From assembly GCA_036733345.1 (NCBI GenBank), contig DAINAR010000008.1, positions 24,683 to 88,682 on the forward strand: a stretch of 64,000 bases of DNA, written 5' to 3'. Shown here in pieces: positions 7,755 to 17,067 of the stretch; the stretch's first letter is position 1, and each line of letters begins with the position of its first letter. The translations under genes were made by a program, and so were the position numbers. The notes beneath the pieces are model-generated. The model saw only the letters and a list, made by a program, of their open reading frames with translations, was not told the DNA's origin and searched no databases. Origin of the DNA: JAFGMQ01 sp036733345. GTDB taxonomy: Bacteria > Desulfobacterota > DSM-4660 > Desulfatiglandales > Desulfatiglandaceae.

Positions 7755-9338
7755 TTATTGTGAATCAGCCCATTTACCATATTTTTCCCTGAGAATCCTG
7801 TGAAGTATCTTGCCTGTGCCTGTCCTCGGCATATCCTCATCTTTTATAAAGTCAATGGTCTTGGGCACCTTGAAACCTGCAAGCTTGGCGCGTGAGGCCT
7901 TTTTTATCTCATTGGCCAGATCATCACTCGCTGTGAAGCCTTCATTAAGCACGATAACGGCCTTGATGGACTCGCCCCACTTTTCATCCGGAATACCGAT
8001 CACTGCGAGATCCTTGACAGCCTCGTGAGCGCCTACAGCGTCTTCAATCTCTGATGGATAGACATTCTCACCACCGGTAATGATCATGTTGGCCTTTCTG
8101 TCTACGAGTGTATAATAGCCATCCTCATCCATCTTAACCATATCTCCCGCTGATGACCACTCGCCGAAAAATGCCTCTTTGCTCTTTTCAGGCTCATTAA
8201 GATATTTTGTAAAGATCATTGGGGTACGGTAATACAATTCTCCGACCTCACCCTGGGGCACAGGATTCCTTTCCTCGTCCAGAATCTTGATCCGATCTGT
8301 TCCGAATATCTCTTTACCAATAGATCCAAGCTTTTTGAACTGGTCTTCAGGTCTGAGAAGTGTCACAAGCCCGCCTTCCGTTGTTCCATAAGCCTCCCAG
8401 AGTTCTGCATTCTTGAAATACTCCATAATCGCGAGCTTAAGGTCCTTTCTTGCAGGCGCAGAAGAGATAAGAAGCTGTCTCATTGAAGATACGTCAATAT
8501 TGTTTTTGACATCATCCGGCAGTCCGAGCATCATTATATAATGGGTCGGAACCAGTGAGGTAAAAGTGATATTGTATTTGTCAATTGTGCGCAGCAGGTT
8601 CTCGGGATCAAAGCTTACCATGTTATAGACAAACACGGGAGCGGAGACCAGGGTATAGGGAAATGAATAGAAGATAGAATTAACATGGCACATTGGCATG
8701 ACCAGCATAACCTTGTCAGTAGGCCTCAGACCCATATTAATATCATTAAGGTAGTACTGAGCCATATAGCTTTCATGGGTCTTCATAACCCCTTTGGGCC
8801 TGCCTGTTGTCCCTGATGTATACATGATGGTCCAGAAATCAGCGCTGTCCACTATCTCTTCAGGCTCATCAGGAGATGCATTGGCCAGGAAATCCTCATA
8901 ACCTATATACCCATCAGGTACCGGTCCATCTCCCATATAGATATATGCATCTTTTGGAACGGGCAGTTTGTCCTTGATCCCGTTGATCATCTCTACAAAA
9001 GGCTCCTCAACAATAAAGGCCTTTGCTTTACAATGGTTTGTAATATATTCGATGTCCGGAGCAGCCAATCTGAACATAATGGGAACAACCATCTGTCCTC
9101 CCTTGGCGCATCCGGCGTAAATATCCATCCATTCACCGCGGTTATAGGCAAGTACTGCAAAGGGTTCCTGATAGCCTACTCCAATATCTTTCAGGCCATT
9201 TGCAACCCGGCATGACCTCTCATTCCATTCCTTGAATGTGTATTCTTTATTCAGGTCCTGCCATCCCAGTTTATCAGGATAATTAAATGCATTCATTTTT
9301 ACAAGTGTACCTGCATTTGTCCATTTACTTATGGTCAT
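7755..9338 (-). CDS. AMP-dependent acyl-CoA synthetase/ligase
   Basis: This 527-residue member of the ANL superfamily activates a carboxylic acid to its adenylate and then to the CoA thioester. The P-loop-like adenylate motif IMYTSGTTGRPKG is at residues 171-183. The A5 region LWEAYGTTEGG and the hinge and C-terminal lid (LVDRKANMIITGGENVYPSEIE, then PRTGTGKILHR with the catalytic lysine) are complete. The length and motifs resemble medium or long-chain acyl-CoA synthetases rather than acetyl-CoA synthetase. GAGG lies before the ATG. The gene follows the FAD/Fe-S oxidase and precedes the thiolase, consistent with activation and then cleavage of a carboxylic acid. The acid is not known. Confidence 0.9.
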   Translation of the reverse strand: MTISKWTNAGTLVKMNAFNYPDKLGWQDLNKEYTFKEWNERSCRVANGLKDIGVGYQEPFAVLAYNRGEWMDIYAGCAKGGQMVVPIMFRLAAPDIEYITNHCKAKAFIVEEPFVEMINGIKDKLPVPKDAYIYMGDGPVPDGYIGYEDFLANASPDEPEEIVDSADFWTIMYTSGTTGRPKGVMKTHESYMAQYYLNDINMGLRPTDKVMLVMPMCHVNSIFYSFPYTLVSAPVFVYNMVSFDPENLLRTIDKYNITFTSLVPTHYIMMLGLPDDVKNNIDVSSMRQLLISSAPARKDLKLAIMEYFKNAELWEAYGTTEGGLVTLLRPEDQFKKLGSIGKEIFGTDRIKILDEERNPVPQGEVGELYYRTPMIFTKYLNEPEKSKEAFFGEWSSAGDMVKMDEDGYYTLVDRKANMIITGGENVYPSEIEDAVGAHEAVKDLAVIGIPDEKWGESIKAVIVLNEGFTASDDLANEIKKASRAKLAGFKVPKTIDFIKDEDMPRTGTGKILHRILREKYGKWADSQ

Positions 9339-9454
9339 TTTTCAACCTCCATATTGTTATTATTAAGGCTTGTTAACATTCCTTTTTTAAATTATGCAGT
9401 CATCTTACATATTGATTAAGATCAAAATGTTACTTTAAAACATTAAGAACTCAA

Positions 9455-12049
9455 CTATTCCATTGACTGCGCCACAATCTCAGTAATATCCATAATCTTT
9501 AACTTACCCCTTTCATCCTTGGGTATAAGCTTAAAGCCCTTTCTCAGATTATCCTTGCAGGCCGCACAACCGGAGACAATGATTTCAGCTCCGACTGCCA
9601 GTGCATCTCTAACCCGCTCTGCTGCCATCTTTACGGACAGCTCAGGGTCAAAGGCCACAACATTACCGCCGCCACCGCAGCAACGCGCAAACTGTCTGTT
9701 CCTGGCCATTTCCACAAATTCAAGGCCGGGTATGGCCTTTAAAATATCCCTCGGCTCTTCATAGACATTGCATGCCCTTCCAAGGTCGCAGGGGTCATGA
9801 TATGTCACTTTTTTGCCCAGATTTCCCGTAAACTTGATTTTACCTTCCTTAATCATTTTACCAAGATAATGCACTGAATGGTTAACTTCTAAGCCCAGAT
9901 CCCCGATCTCGGAATAAATCTTTTTAAAGGTCTTATAACAGCCCGCACATGGGGTAACAAGCTCTTTGGCCCCTGTTGCCTTTATCCTTTCAATCGTCTT
10001 TTTAGCATGGGGCTCAAATTCATCAGAACCCATGAGGAACAGCGGAAAGCCGCAACAGCCTTCTTCGGTTGCAAAGGCAGTGTAATCCACACCGGCTGCA
10101 TCAAGCGGTTTGATAAGGCTCGGGACCATCTTCATGTCAAGATAACTCGGGACACAACCCATAAACAGGAGTGTTTCCGCTTGGGGTTTTAGTTCTCCCG
10201 CCTTAACCTTTTCTTTTAGGGCAGGTGGATAAATATCAATCCTGTCATCTTTGGCGCTTGCATAGACATTCCCCGTTTTGGTGATACTATCCTGGACCGC
10301 AAGCTCGGCTTCCGGGACAAATCCCGCCTTGTAAAGTTTCTTTCTTGCCCCCTCGACGATTTCATCCACTTTGATCTGGGCAGGACAGAAATATGTACAT
10401 GCCCCGCATGTCGTACAACTGTAAAAGGCATCTGCCAGTTCAATTGTCGGTTCGATGGTGCCGTTCAACAGGTTAAAGGCAAGGATATTCCTTCCACGGG
10501 CATTTCTTGATTCCCTCTGTGTAATGCTGAACGTTGGGCAGCCAAGGCGGCAAAACCCGCAGTCGATACAGGCAATAATTTCATTATCGATATCAACACC
10601 AAAGGAATCAACCCCTTCAGGGTGTTCAAGAAGGGTCTTGAATGCAAAATAATCGTAAATATCATGTTCTTCTTCATCCAGGCCCATCTTTCCGGGATTC
10701 AATATACCATTGGGATCCATAGCCTTTTTAATGGTTTTCATAACATCAAGTGCGGGGCCTAATTGCTTTTTCATATAAGGCACCCTCGCAAGGCCGGTCC
10801 CATGTTCTGCCGTAACCGTTCCCCCGAACTCCAATGCGATTTCGGCAAGCTCATCCGCTGCGGGTCTTAGCCGGTCCCATTCTTCCTTGCTTCTCATATC
10901 GGTCACAAAAGTGGTATGTACGTTTCCGTCCCCTATATGGCCGAAGGTTGTAAGAAGGAGATTATATTTATCCGCTATGGCCTGTGCCTTTCTTATGGTG
11001 TCGGGGATCCTTGTGGGCGGGATACCCAGGTCCTCTGAAATGGCAACAAGTCTGTTACCCGGCTTGATCCTTGAAAGGGTCGGGACCAGTTTTCCCCTGG
11101 CCTCCATTATTTCACCAGCCTTGGCAGGATCATCGCTCCAGGTGTATTCCTCTACGTTATATTTTTTGCATATATCACCTATGCGCTCCATATCCTTGAG
11201 CACTATTTCTTTGGCACCGTCCGATTCGATAATCAGCATGGCCTCTATCTTGCTTATGTCTCTGTTAATGGCCTTTTCTACAACTTTCAGGCTGTATTTA
11301 TCCATTATCTCACATGCGGCAAGCTGTATACCTGAACCGATGATATCTCTGACCGCCTCTCCAGCAGCATCAAGGTCATGAAAAATTGCCAGGGCAAGTG
11401 CATTTGCTTCAGGAACGGGCTGGATCTTTACGGTGATTTCAGTAATAACCCCGAGAGTTCCCTCTGAACTTGCAAACATATGGACCAGATCATATCCAAA
11501 GGATGATTTCGGAGTTTTGAAACCGGTTTCTATTATTGTTCCATCTACAAGAACTACTTTCATCGCCTTTACGTAATCCTTTGCAGTGCCGTATTTAACG
11601 GCCTTGTGCCCACTTGAATTAGTAGACATCATGCCGCCGATAGAAGCAATAAGCTCGCTGCCTGGGTTTGGAGGAAAATGCAGGCCCTGTTTCTTCAGCT
11701 CAATATTCAGGTTATTACATATAACACCGGGTTCTACTACTGCGTAAAAGTTATCTTTGTTAATCTCCAGAATATGGTTCATTTTATGAACATCCAACAG
11801 TATCCCTCCTTTTACAGGAAGAGATGCACCTGTGGTGGCTGTACCCGAGCCCTGAACCGTAACCGGAATTTTTTCCTGGTTGGCCAGTTTCATGATAGCC
11901 GATATCTGCTCTGTGGTTTCAGCAAAAACCACCATGTCGGGTATTCCTTCATGGACTGATAAATCTCGCGAGTTTGAAATACATTCAACACGATCATTAA
12001 AAGCATTTTCCGGCCCAACGATCTGGATTATTTCATCAAAAACACCCAT
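9455..12049 (-). CDS. Fused FAD-linked oxidase and Fe-S (GlcD-GlcF-like) oxidoreductase
   Basis: An 864-residue fusion of the two halves of glycolate/D-lactate oxidase-type enzymes. The FAD-binding (PCMH) domain spans about residues 35-210, with VQGSGTATTGASLPVKGG and PNPGSELIASIGGM. The FAD oxidase C-terminal domain runs to about 455 (FGHIGDGNVHT, AEHGTGL). Two ferredoxin motifs follow: CIDCGFCRLGCP at about 494-505 and CTTCGACTYFCP near 550. Two CCG domains close the protein (EGCCGFP, CAGCYKTF; RCCGGGGNVVAFD, SGCAACKDNL). It would oxidise a 2-hydroxy acid and pass electrons through the clusters to a membrane or electron-transfer partner. AGGAGG lies 7 bases before the ATG. The leader carries an unusual hairpin (see 12057-12111). 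Confidence 0.9.
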   Translation of the reverse strand: MGVFDEIIQIVGPENAFNDRVECISNSRDLSVHEGIPDMVVFAETTEQISAIMKLANQEKIPVTVQGSGTATTGASLPVKGGILLDVHKMNHILEINKDNFYAVVEPGVICNNLNIELKKQGLHFPPNPGSELIASIGGMMSTNSSGHKAVKYGTAKDYVKAMKVVLVDGTIIETGFKTPKSSFGYDLVHMFASSEGTLGVITEITVKIQPVPEANALALAIFHDLDAAGEAVRDIIGSGIQLAACEIMDKYSLKVVEKAINRDISKIEAMLIIESDGAKEIVLKDMERIGDICKKYNVEEYTWSDDPAKAGEIMEARGKLVPTLSRIKPGNRLVAISEDLGIPPTRIPDTIRKAQAIADKYNLLLTTFGHIGDGNVHTTFVTDMRSKEEWDRLRPAADELAEIALEFGGTVTAEHGTGLARVPYMKKQLGPALDVMKTIKKAMDPNGILNPGKMGLDEEEHDIYDYFAFKTLLEHPEGVDSFGVDIDNEIIACIDCGFCRLGCPTFSITQRESRNARGRNILAFNLLNGTIEPTIELADAFYSCTTCGACTYFCPAQIKVDEIVEGARKKLYKAGFVPEAELAVQDSITKTGNVYASAKDDRIDIYPPALKEKVKAGELKPQAETLLFMGCVPSYLDMKMVPSLIKPLDAAGVDYTAFATEEGCCGFPLFLMGSDEFEPHAKKTIERIKATGAKELVTPCAGCYKTFKKIYSEIGDLGLEVNHSVHYLGKMIKEGKIKFTGNLGKKVTYHDPCDLGRACNVYEEPRDILKAIPGLEFVEMARNRQFARCCGGGGNVVAFDPELSVKMAAERVRDALAVGAEIIVSGCAACKDNLRKGFKLIPKDERGKLKIMDITEIVAQSME

Positions 12050-12056
12050 AGGTTGA

Positions 12057-12111
12057 CCTCCTAATTGTTAATGGTCTAAATTGGATTAAGCAAGGAGGAA
12101 TTTTTCCTCCT
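12057..12111 (-). promoter_or_regulatory. Leader hairpin with anti-Shine-Dalgarno sequence
   Basis: On the minus strand the leader of the oxidase gene contains AGGAGGAA, AAA, TTCCTCCT (12111 down to 12093 approximately) and then, about 30 bases later, the true ribosome site AGGAGG (12062-12057). TTCCTCCT can pair either with the upstream AGGAGGAA or with the real ribosome site. That is the layout of a translation switch. No ligand-binding fold is recognised, and the first hairpin could equally be a relic terminator of uvrB. Confidence 0.4.
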
Positions 12112-12199
12112 GGTCGAATTGATTACTATAGCCCCTATAACCAAACCTGACTTATATCCGAAGAGTTAAAAAATTGTCAAGGGAAAACCGGCTCAGGAA

Positions 12200-14191
12200 T
12201 TATCCAAAAGAGGATACTTCAAATTCCGCTTTTTCAAGTGACTTTATCCGGTCTCTAATCTGAGCGGCCTCTTCGAATTTCAATTCCTTTGCAGCACTCT
12301 TCATCTTTCTGGTGAGATCTCTAATCGCCTGGTCAATATCCTGTGGCGATACATAGACACTCTGCGCCTCAGCCGCAACTGGAGCAGTAACATAGTCAGC
12401 CTCATATAAAGACAGCATATCTCCAATATCCTTTTTAATGGTTTCAGGAGTTATATTGTTGACTTTATTATACTGGAGCTGGATTTCCCGACGTCTCAAG
12501 CTCTCACCAATAGCCCTTTGCATTGAATCGGTTATCCTGTCTGCAAAAAAGACAACCTTTCCATTAACGTTTCTAGACGCCCTTCCGCACGTTTGAATCA
12601 GGGATCTCTCTGACCTGAGAAAACCTTCCTTATCCGCATCAAGAATGGCAACTAGAGAAACCTCCGGAAGATCGAGACCTTCACGCAATAGATTAATCCC
12701 AATTAAGACATCAAAAGCACCTAACCGGAGATCCCTGATTATCTCAACCCGCTCAATTGTATCGATATCTGAGTGCATGTACCGAACCTTAATCCCAAGA
12801 TCGGAATAATATTCCGTAAGATCCTCAGCCATCCTTTTTGTGAGAGTAGTAACAAGAACCCTCTCATTTTTGAGAGCCCTTTCTCTGATAAGGCCAAGCA
12901 GATCATCAACCTGGTTAGCTGCTGGCATAACTTCTATTTCCGGGTCTGCCAGGCCTGTCGGCCTTATTATCTGTTCAGTTATAATCTCAGCCTTCTCCAG
13001 TTCATAAGGTCCGGGCGTAGCTGAAACATATACAACCTGTCTAACTCTTGACTCAAATTCATCGAATTTCAATGGTCTGTTATCAAGGGCAGATGGAAGA
13101 CGGAATCCATAGTCCACCAGCACCTCTTTTCTGGATCTGTCACCCCTGTACATTCCATTCAACTGCGGTATTGAAATGTGACTTTCATCAATAATAACTA
13201 AAAAGTCACGCGGAAAGTAATCGAGAAGTGTAGGTGGAGGTTCCCCTGGAGCCCTGCCTGTCAAATGCCTTGAATAATTCTCTATTCCGTGGCAATAACC
13301 CATCTCCATCATCATCTCCAGATCAAAGACGGTGCGCTCCTCGATTCTCTGAGCCTCAATAAGTTTATTGTTCGAACGAAAATGGAGGGTCCGTTCATCA
13401 AGTTCATTCTTTATCTGCCTTATTGCTCTTTCTCTTATTCCAACCGTAGTAACATAATGGCTGGCCGGATATATCGTTACACGATTCAGGGATTTTTGAG
13501 CCTTCCCCGTCAATGGATCTATTTCCTGTATTGATTCAACCATATCTCCAAAAAAATTAATGCGTACTGCCTTATAATCCTCATGAACCGGATAAATATC
13601 CAATACATCCCCTCTCGCACGAAAACGTCCCCTGTAAAAATCAATATCGCCCCTCTCATAATGGATTTCCACCAGCTTCCTTACGGCACTCTCTCTGGAC
13701 AGGGCAACCCCTGTTTCTATATAAAGCAGCATATCGCGATATGCCTCAGGCGAACCCAGCCCATAAATGCAGGAAACGCTTGCAACAATAATCACGTCAT
13801 CCCTGTCAAGCAGAGATCTTGTAGCAGCATGCCGCATCTTGTCTATCTGTTCATTGATATGAGAATCTTTCTGGATATAGGTATCCGTCTGGGGGATATA
13901 GGCCTCTGGCTGGTAATAGTCATAATAGCTTACAAAGAACTCTACGGCATTGTTCGGGAATAAACCCTTCAGTTCTCCATAAAGCTGTGCGGCAAGGGTT
14001 TTATTAGGTGCGATGATCAGTGTAGGTTTCTGTACCCTGGCAATTACATGAGCCATGGTAAAAGTTTTGCCGGAACCGGTGACTCCAAGCAATACTTGAT
14101 GAACAAGCCCCTTCTCAACACCATCCGAAAGGGTCCTAATTGCCTTTGGCTGGTCCCCGCAGGGTTTTAGATCCGTCTCGATTTCAAACAT
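12200..14191 (-). CDS. uvrB: UvrABC system protein B
   Basis: UvrB is the damage-verifying helicase-like subunit of nucleotide excision repair, working with UvrA and UvrC in the cytoplasm. I start it at ATG 14191, with GGAG 6 bases upstream, which makes the N-terminus MFEIETDLKPCGDQPKAI match the family. A longer frame to 14227 has no better ribosome site. The protein is 663 residues. The Walker A motif GVTGSGKT is at residues 36-43. The beta-hairpin that clamps DNA (YYDYYQPEAYIPQTDTYI) follows, then helicase motifs and a C-terminal UVR domain (KELKFEEAAQIRDRIKSLEK). It overlaps the end of cysS by 8 bases, so the two are translationally coupled. Confidence 0.96.
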   Translation of the reverse strand: MFEIETDLKPCGDQPKAIRTLSDGVEKGLVHQVLLGVTGSGKTFTMAHVIARVQKPTLIIAPNKTLAAQLYGELKGLFPNNAVEFFVSYYDYYQPEAYIPQTDTYIQKDSHINEQIDKMRHAATRSLLDRDDVIIVASVSCIYGLGSPEAYRDMLLYIETGVALSRESAVRKLVEIHYERGDIDFYRGRFRARGDVLDIYPVHEDYKAVRINFFGDMVESIQEIDPLTGKAQKSLNRVTIYPASHYVTTVGIRERAIRQIKNELDERTLHFRSNNKLIEAQRIEERTVFDLEMMMEMGYCHGIENYSRHLTGRAPGEPPPTLLDYFPRDFLVIIDESHISIPQLNGMYRGDRSRKEVLVDYGFRLPSALDNRPLKFDEFESRVRQVVYVSATPGPYELEKAEIITEQIIRPTGLADPEIEVMPAANQVDDLLGLIRERALKNERVLVTTLTKRMAEDLTEYYSDLGIKVRYMHSDIDTIERVEIIRDLRLGAFDVLIGINLLREGLDLPEVSLVAILDADKEGFLRSERSLIQTCGRASRNVNGKVVFFADRITDSMQRAIGESLRRREIQLQYNKVNNITPETIKKDIGDMLSLYEADYVTAPVAAEAQSVYVSPQDIDQAIRDLTRKMKSAAKELKFEEAAQIRDRIKSLEKAEFEVSSFG

Positions 14192-15638
14192 CGAGTCTCC
14201 AGATAGTACCTTTAGGGCCGTCTTCAAGGATAATGCCTTTGTCTTTTAGCACGGCACGAATCTGGTCGGATTTTTCCCAGTCCCTGTTGGCCCTTGCAAC
14301 TGCCCTCTCCTCAATCATTTTTTCGATTTCCTCTGAGTCAAGTCTTGTTTCAGAGCTGGACAGTTGTTCAAAGAACAGAGATGGTGTCTCCTGAAGGAAT
14401 CCCAGAATACCGGCTGCTGAATAAACCAGATGCCTACTGTCAGCAAGTTGGCTTTGTGTAGGCTTGTCAGCAACGCCATCAATTGAATCCATGACTTTAT
14501 TGATGTCCCTTACCTTGTCAAAAATCAGGCCGATTGCTCCAGCGGTGTTGAGGTCATCATCCATTACTCTCGTAAATTCTTCCGCGAAACCATCATGGCT
14601 GTCTGCTGACTGGAAGCCTGAAGGCCTATTATTCTCCTCATAGGGACCGATTATTTCTTCCAGCCTCTGGAGTGTTCGATATATTCTTACAAGACCTGAC
14701 TGGAGATCAAAAACTGCACTTTTGGAAAAATCAAGCGGGCTCCTGTAATGCCTGGACACGAGGAAAAGTCTTAAGACTTCAGGGTGGTAAATCTTAATGG
14801 CATCACGTATGGTCAGAAAGTTCCCAAGGGATTTTGACATCTTTTCCGACTCCACTGTGACAAAACCATTATGCACCCAGTAACGGGCAAAATCGCCATC
14901 CATAGCTGCTATCGACTGAGCCCTCTCGTTTTCATGATGAGGAAAAAGCAGATCTCTGCCTCCCCCATGAATATCAAAAGATTTGCCGAGATAATGATTG
15001 CACATTACCGAGCACTCTATATGCCAGCCAGGTCTGCCAGGTCCCCAGGGACTGGGCCATTGCGGCTCGCCCGGCTTTACGCCTTTCCATAAAACGAAAT
15101 CCATGGGATGCCTTTTCTTTTCATCCACAGCTATCCTGCTGCCGGCCTGCATATCCTCCAGTTTTCTTCCTGAAAGCCTTCCATATCCCTTGAATTTTTC
15201 CACTGAGAAAAAAACATCATTTCCCTCAGCATATGCATATCCGCGATCCATAAGTCTGGAAATCATATCGATCATCCCATCAATATGCTCTGTAGCCCTT
15301 GGTTCGTGGTCAGCGTTTAAAACATTAAGCCTGCCCATATCCTCATAAAAGGCATCAATATATTCCTGCGCAAGTTCACCTGTTTCCCTTCCCAATTTGT
15401 TCGCTCTTTCGATAATCTTGTCATCTACATCAGTAAAATTGCGGACATAATTTACCTTAAGTCCCTTTGCCCTCAAGTATCTGACCAGGACATCAAAGAC
15501 AATAGCCGAACGCGCATGGCCGATATGGCAAAGATCATAAACTGTTACCCCGCATACATAGATACCTGCCTTACCCTCTTCAATGGGATGAAATATTTCT
15601 TTTTTCCTGGTTGCCGTATTATATAATTTAAGTGTCAC
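14184..15638 (-). CDS. cysS: Cysteinyl-tRNA synthetase
   Basis: CysS charges tRNA-Cys with cysteine using ATP. The 484-residue class I synthetase has its HIGH signature as CHIGH at residues 37-41 and its KMSKS signature in EKMSKSLGNFLTI near residue 268. Zinc ligands typical of the family are visible: C29 in YVCG, the cysteine in HIECSVMCNHYLG, and the histidines in LLFPHHENERAQS. The gene overlaps ispF by 4 bases upstream (ATGA type) and uvrB by 8 bases downstream. It therefore lies in a compact ispF-cysS-uvrB run on the minus strand. Nothing appears missing. Confidence 0.97.
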   Translation of the reverse strand: MTLKLYNTATRKKEIFHPIEEGKAGIYVCGVTVYDLCHIGHARSAIVFDVLVRYLRAKGLKVNYVRNFTDVDDKIIERANKLGRETGELAQEYIDAFYEDMGRLNVLNADHEPRATEHIDGMIDMISRLMDRGYAYAEGNDVFFSVEKFKGYGRLSGRKLEDMQAGSRIAVDEKKRHPMDFVLWKGVKPGEPQWPSPWGPGRPGWHIECSVMCNHYLGKSFDIHGGGRDLLFPHHENERAQSIAAMDGDFARYWVHNGFVTVESEKMSKSLGNFLTIRDAIKIYHPEVLRLFLVSRHYRSPLDFSKSAVFDLQSGLVRIYRTLQRLEEIIGPYEENNRPSGFQSADSHDGFAEEFTRVMDDDLNTAGAIGLIFDKVRDINKVMDSIDGVADKPTQSQLADSRHLVYSAAGILGFLQETPSLFFEQLSSSETRLDSEEIEKMIEERAVARANRDWEKSDQIRAVLKDKGIILEDGPKGTIWRLDV

Positions 15639-16129
15639 GGACTCTTCTCCTCATAATCTTTCACAAGGCTGACCACAGCAAAAGTTTCGATTCCTTCCTC
15701 CCGTCCGCAAAAGCCCAGGCCTTCTGTAGTTTTGGCCTTGATGTTTACCTTATTGATTGATACCTCAAAAGCATCTGCCAATTTTTCCCGCATAGCTGAT
15801 ATGTAATGAAACAATTTAGGTCTTTGTGCAACGATTGTGGAATCCAAGTTATTGAGGCTGAATCCTTCCTGTCCTGCCAACCCGATTACTTTTCTCAACA
15901 TTGATATGCTGTCTGCACCCTTGTATGCGGGGTCAGTGTCCGGAAAATGCTTTCCGATATCACCCATTCCTAGTGCACCTAAAACAGCATCAATTACCGC
16001 GTGAACAAGCACATCAGCATCGGAATGTCCTTCGAGCCCAAATTCATGTGATACAAGGACGCCTCCGAGAATCATGGGCCTGCCTTCAACCAGCCTATGC
16101 ACATCATATCCGAAACCTATCCTGAACAT
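15635..16129 (-). CDS. ispF: 2-C-methyl-D-erythritol 2,4-cyclodiphosphate synthase
   Basis: IspF cyclises CDP-ME 2-phosphate in the MEP pathway of isoprenoid synthesis. The 164-residue protein carries the zinc-binding D9 and H11 in FGYDVHR, and the third ligand in GLEGHSDADVLVHAVIDA. The block LGALGMGDIGKHFPDTDPAYKGADS and the C-terminal KAKTTEGLGFCGREEGIE are diagnostic. It is not fused to IspD here. Its ATG at 16129 is the head of the run with cysS, which overlaps it by 4 bases. Upstream lies the remnant of a decayed gene and then gmhA. Confidence 0.96.
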   Translation of the reverse strand: MFRIGFGYDVHRLVEGRPMILGGVLVSHEFGLEGHSDADVLVHAVIDAVLGALGMGDIGKHFPDTDPAYKGADSISMLRKVIGLAGQEGFSLNNLDSTIVAQRPKLFHYISAMREKLADAFEVSINKVNIKAKTTEGLGFCGREEGIETFAVVSLVKDYEEKSP

Positions 16130-16209
16130 TTATCTCTACCTGTTCAAACCTTCTAATACCGCTGATTCCAGCAGTGGAAACATGATTTCATGATACCCAA
16201 CCAGATTAA

Positions 16210-16468
16210 TTAAAAACATTCCTCTACAGAATGAGCACCCATTGCCAGAATAATTGTCTTGCCCGAATAAGCCGTATTAACTATACGGTCGGCAACCTAA
16301 AGAAAATCATTTCCTGCAATAACTCTTGGTAATGATTGCAGCCAGTGTTTCATGGACTGCCCTGGTTTCCATACCTTGCCGAAACTCTCAATGTTAACCT
16401 TGCTGAATCTCTCCTTTAAGTGATTAAAATTTAACTTCATCTAATGATATCGGCTTCCATTTGTACAT
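16210..16468 (-). pseudogene. Decayed remnant of a conserved deoxyhypusine-synthase-like hypothetical gene
   Basis: Directly after gmhA the minus strand reads MYKWKPISLDEVKF and then shifts frame into NHLKERFSKVNIESFGKVWK. It continues as PGQSMKHWLQSLPRVIAGNDFL, meets an in-frame TAG, and continues in the same frame as VADRIVNTAYSGKTIILAMG-AHS before stopping. From memory this resembles the N-terminal third of a conserved deltaproteobacterial protein (pattern SKV-FGK-W-PG, LP-I-AG-DF, GK-II-GMGAH) usually about 300 residues long. One shift, one nonsense codon and a missing C-terminal two-thirds mark it as dead. The family assignment rests on recall only. Confidence 0.6.
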
Positions 16469-16473
16469 AATAT

Positions 16474-17067
16474 TTAGGTTTCTCCATTATGCACGTGCTT
16501 TTGGAAAAGGATATAATCAACCAGATGACACAGAATATGTCCTGCAAGAATATGTGCTTCCTGGACTCTCGGGGTAGCATCGCTCCTGACAATTAGCGCC
16601 AGGTCTACCAGGACGGCGAGCTTGCCACCATCACCTCCTGCAAGCCCAACAGTATAAATTCCCAGGTTGCGTGCTGCCCTTACGGCCGATAGTATATTCT
16701 CAGAATTTCCGCTCGTGCTTATAGCCAGGAGAATATCCCCCTCCATTCCGATAGCTTTCACCTGCTTTGAAAAAACATCGTCAAAAGAACTGTCATTTCC
16801 TATACTTGTTATTATTGAAGTATCGGTTGTCAAAGCCAGTGCCGGGAGAGGAGGCCGCTGCATGCTGTATTTGTTGACGAATTCAGCTGCAATATGCTGT
16901 GCATCCGCCGCACTGCCGCCATTTCCACACAGCAGTAGTTTTCGATCGTTTGTAAAATCCACAGCAATTTTCTCTGCAAGAAAAATAAGATTGGAAAGAT
17001 TTTCCATGACAAATGATTCTTTAGCCTTGATACTGTCAGCAAGAATTTTCTTAATAATATTTTCCAA
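16474..17067 (-). CDS. gmhA: Phosphoheptose isomerase (sedoheptulose 7-phosphate isomerase)
   Basis: GmhA converts sedoheptulose 7-phosphate to D-glycero-manno-heptose 7-phosphate, the first step in making the heptose of the lipopolysaccharide inner core. The 197-residue SIS-domain protein has LLLCGNGGSAADAQHIAAEFVNKY, which carries the substrate-binding GNGGSAADA and histidine. ISTSGNSENILSAVRAA is the second phosphate-binding loop. RVQEAHILAGHILCHLVDYI contains the conserved E and H residues near the C-terminus. The start is TTG at 17067, supported by GAGGAGG 6 bases upstream. A promoter-like pair of hexamers lies about 140-170 bases upstream. Its presence indicates a Gram-negative outer membrane with heptose. 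Confidence 0.94.
   Translation of the reverse strand: MENIIKKILADSIKAKESFVMENLSNLIFLAEKIAVDFTNDRKLLLCGNGGSAADAQHIAAEFVNKYSMQRPPLPALALTTDTSIITSIGNDSSFDDVFSKQVKAIGMEGDILLAISTSGNSENILSAVRAARNLGIYTVGLAGGDGGKLAVLVDLALIVRSDATPRVQEAHILAGHILCHLVDYILFQKHVHNGET

Noticed and set aside
14192..14227. Longer UvrB starting at 14227
   Set aside because: The extra 12 residues have no family match and no ribosome site, while ATG 14191 has GGAG and the conserved N-terminus.
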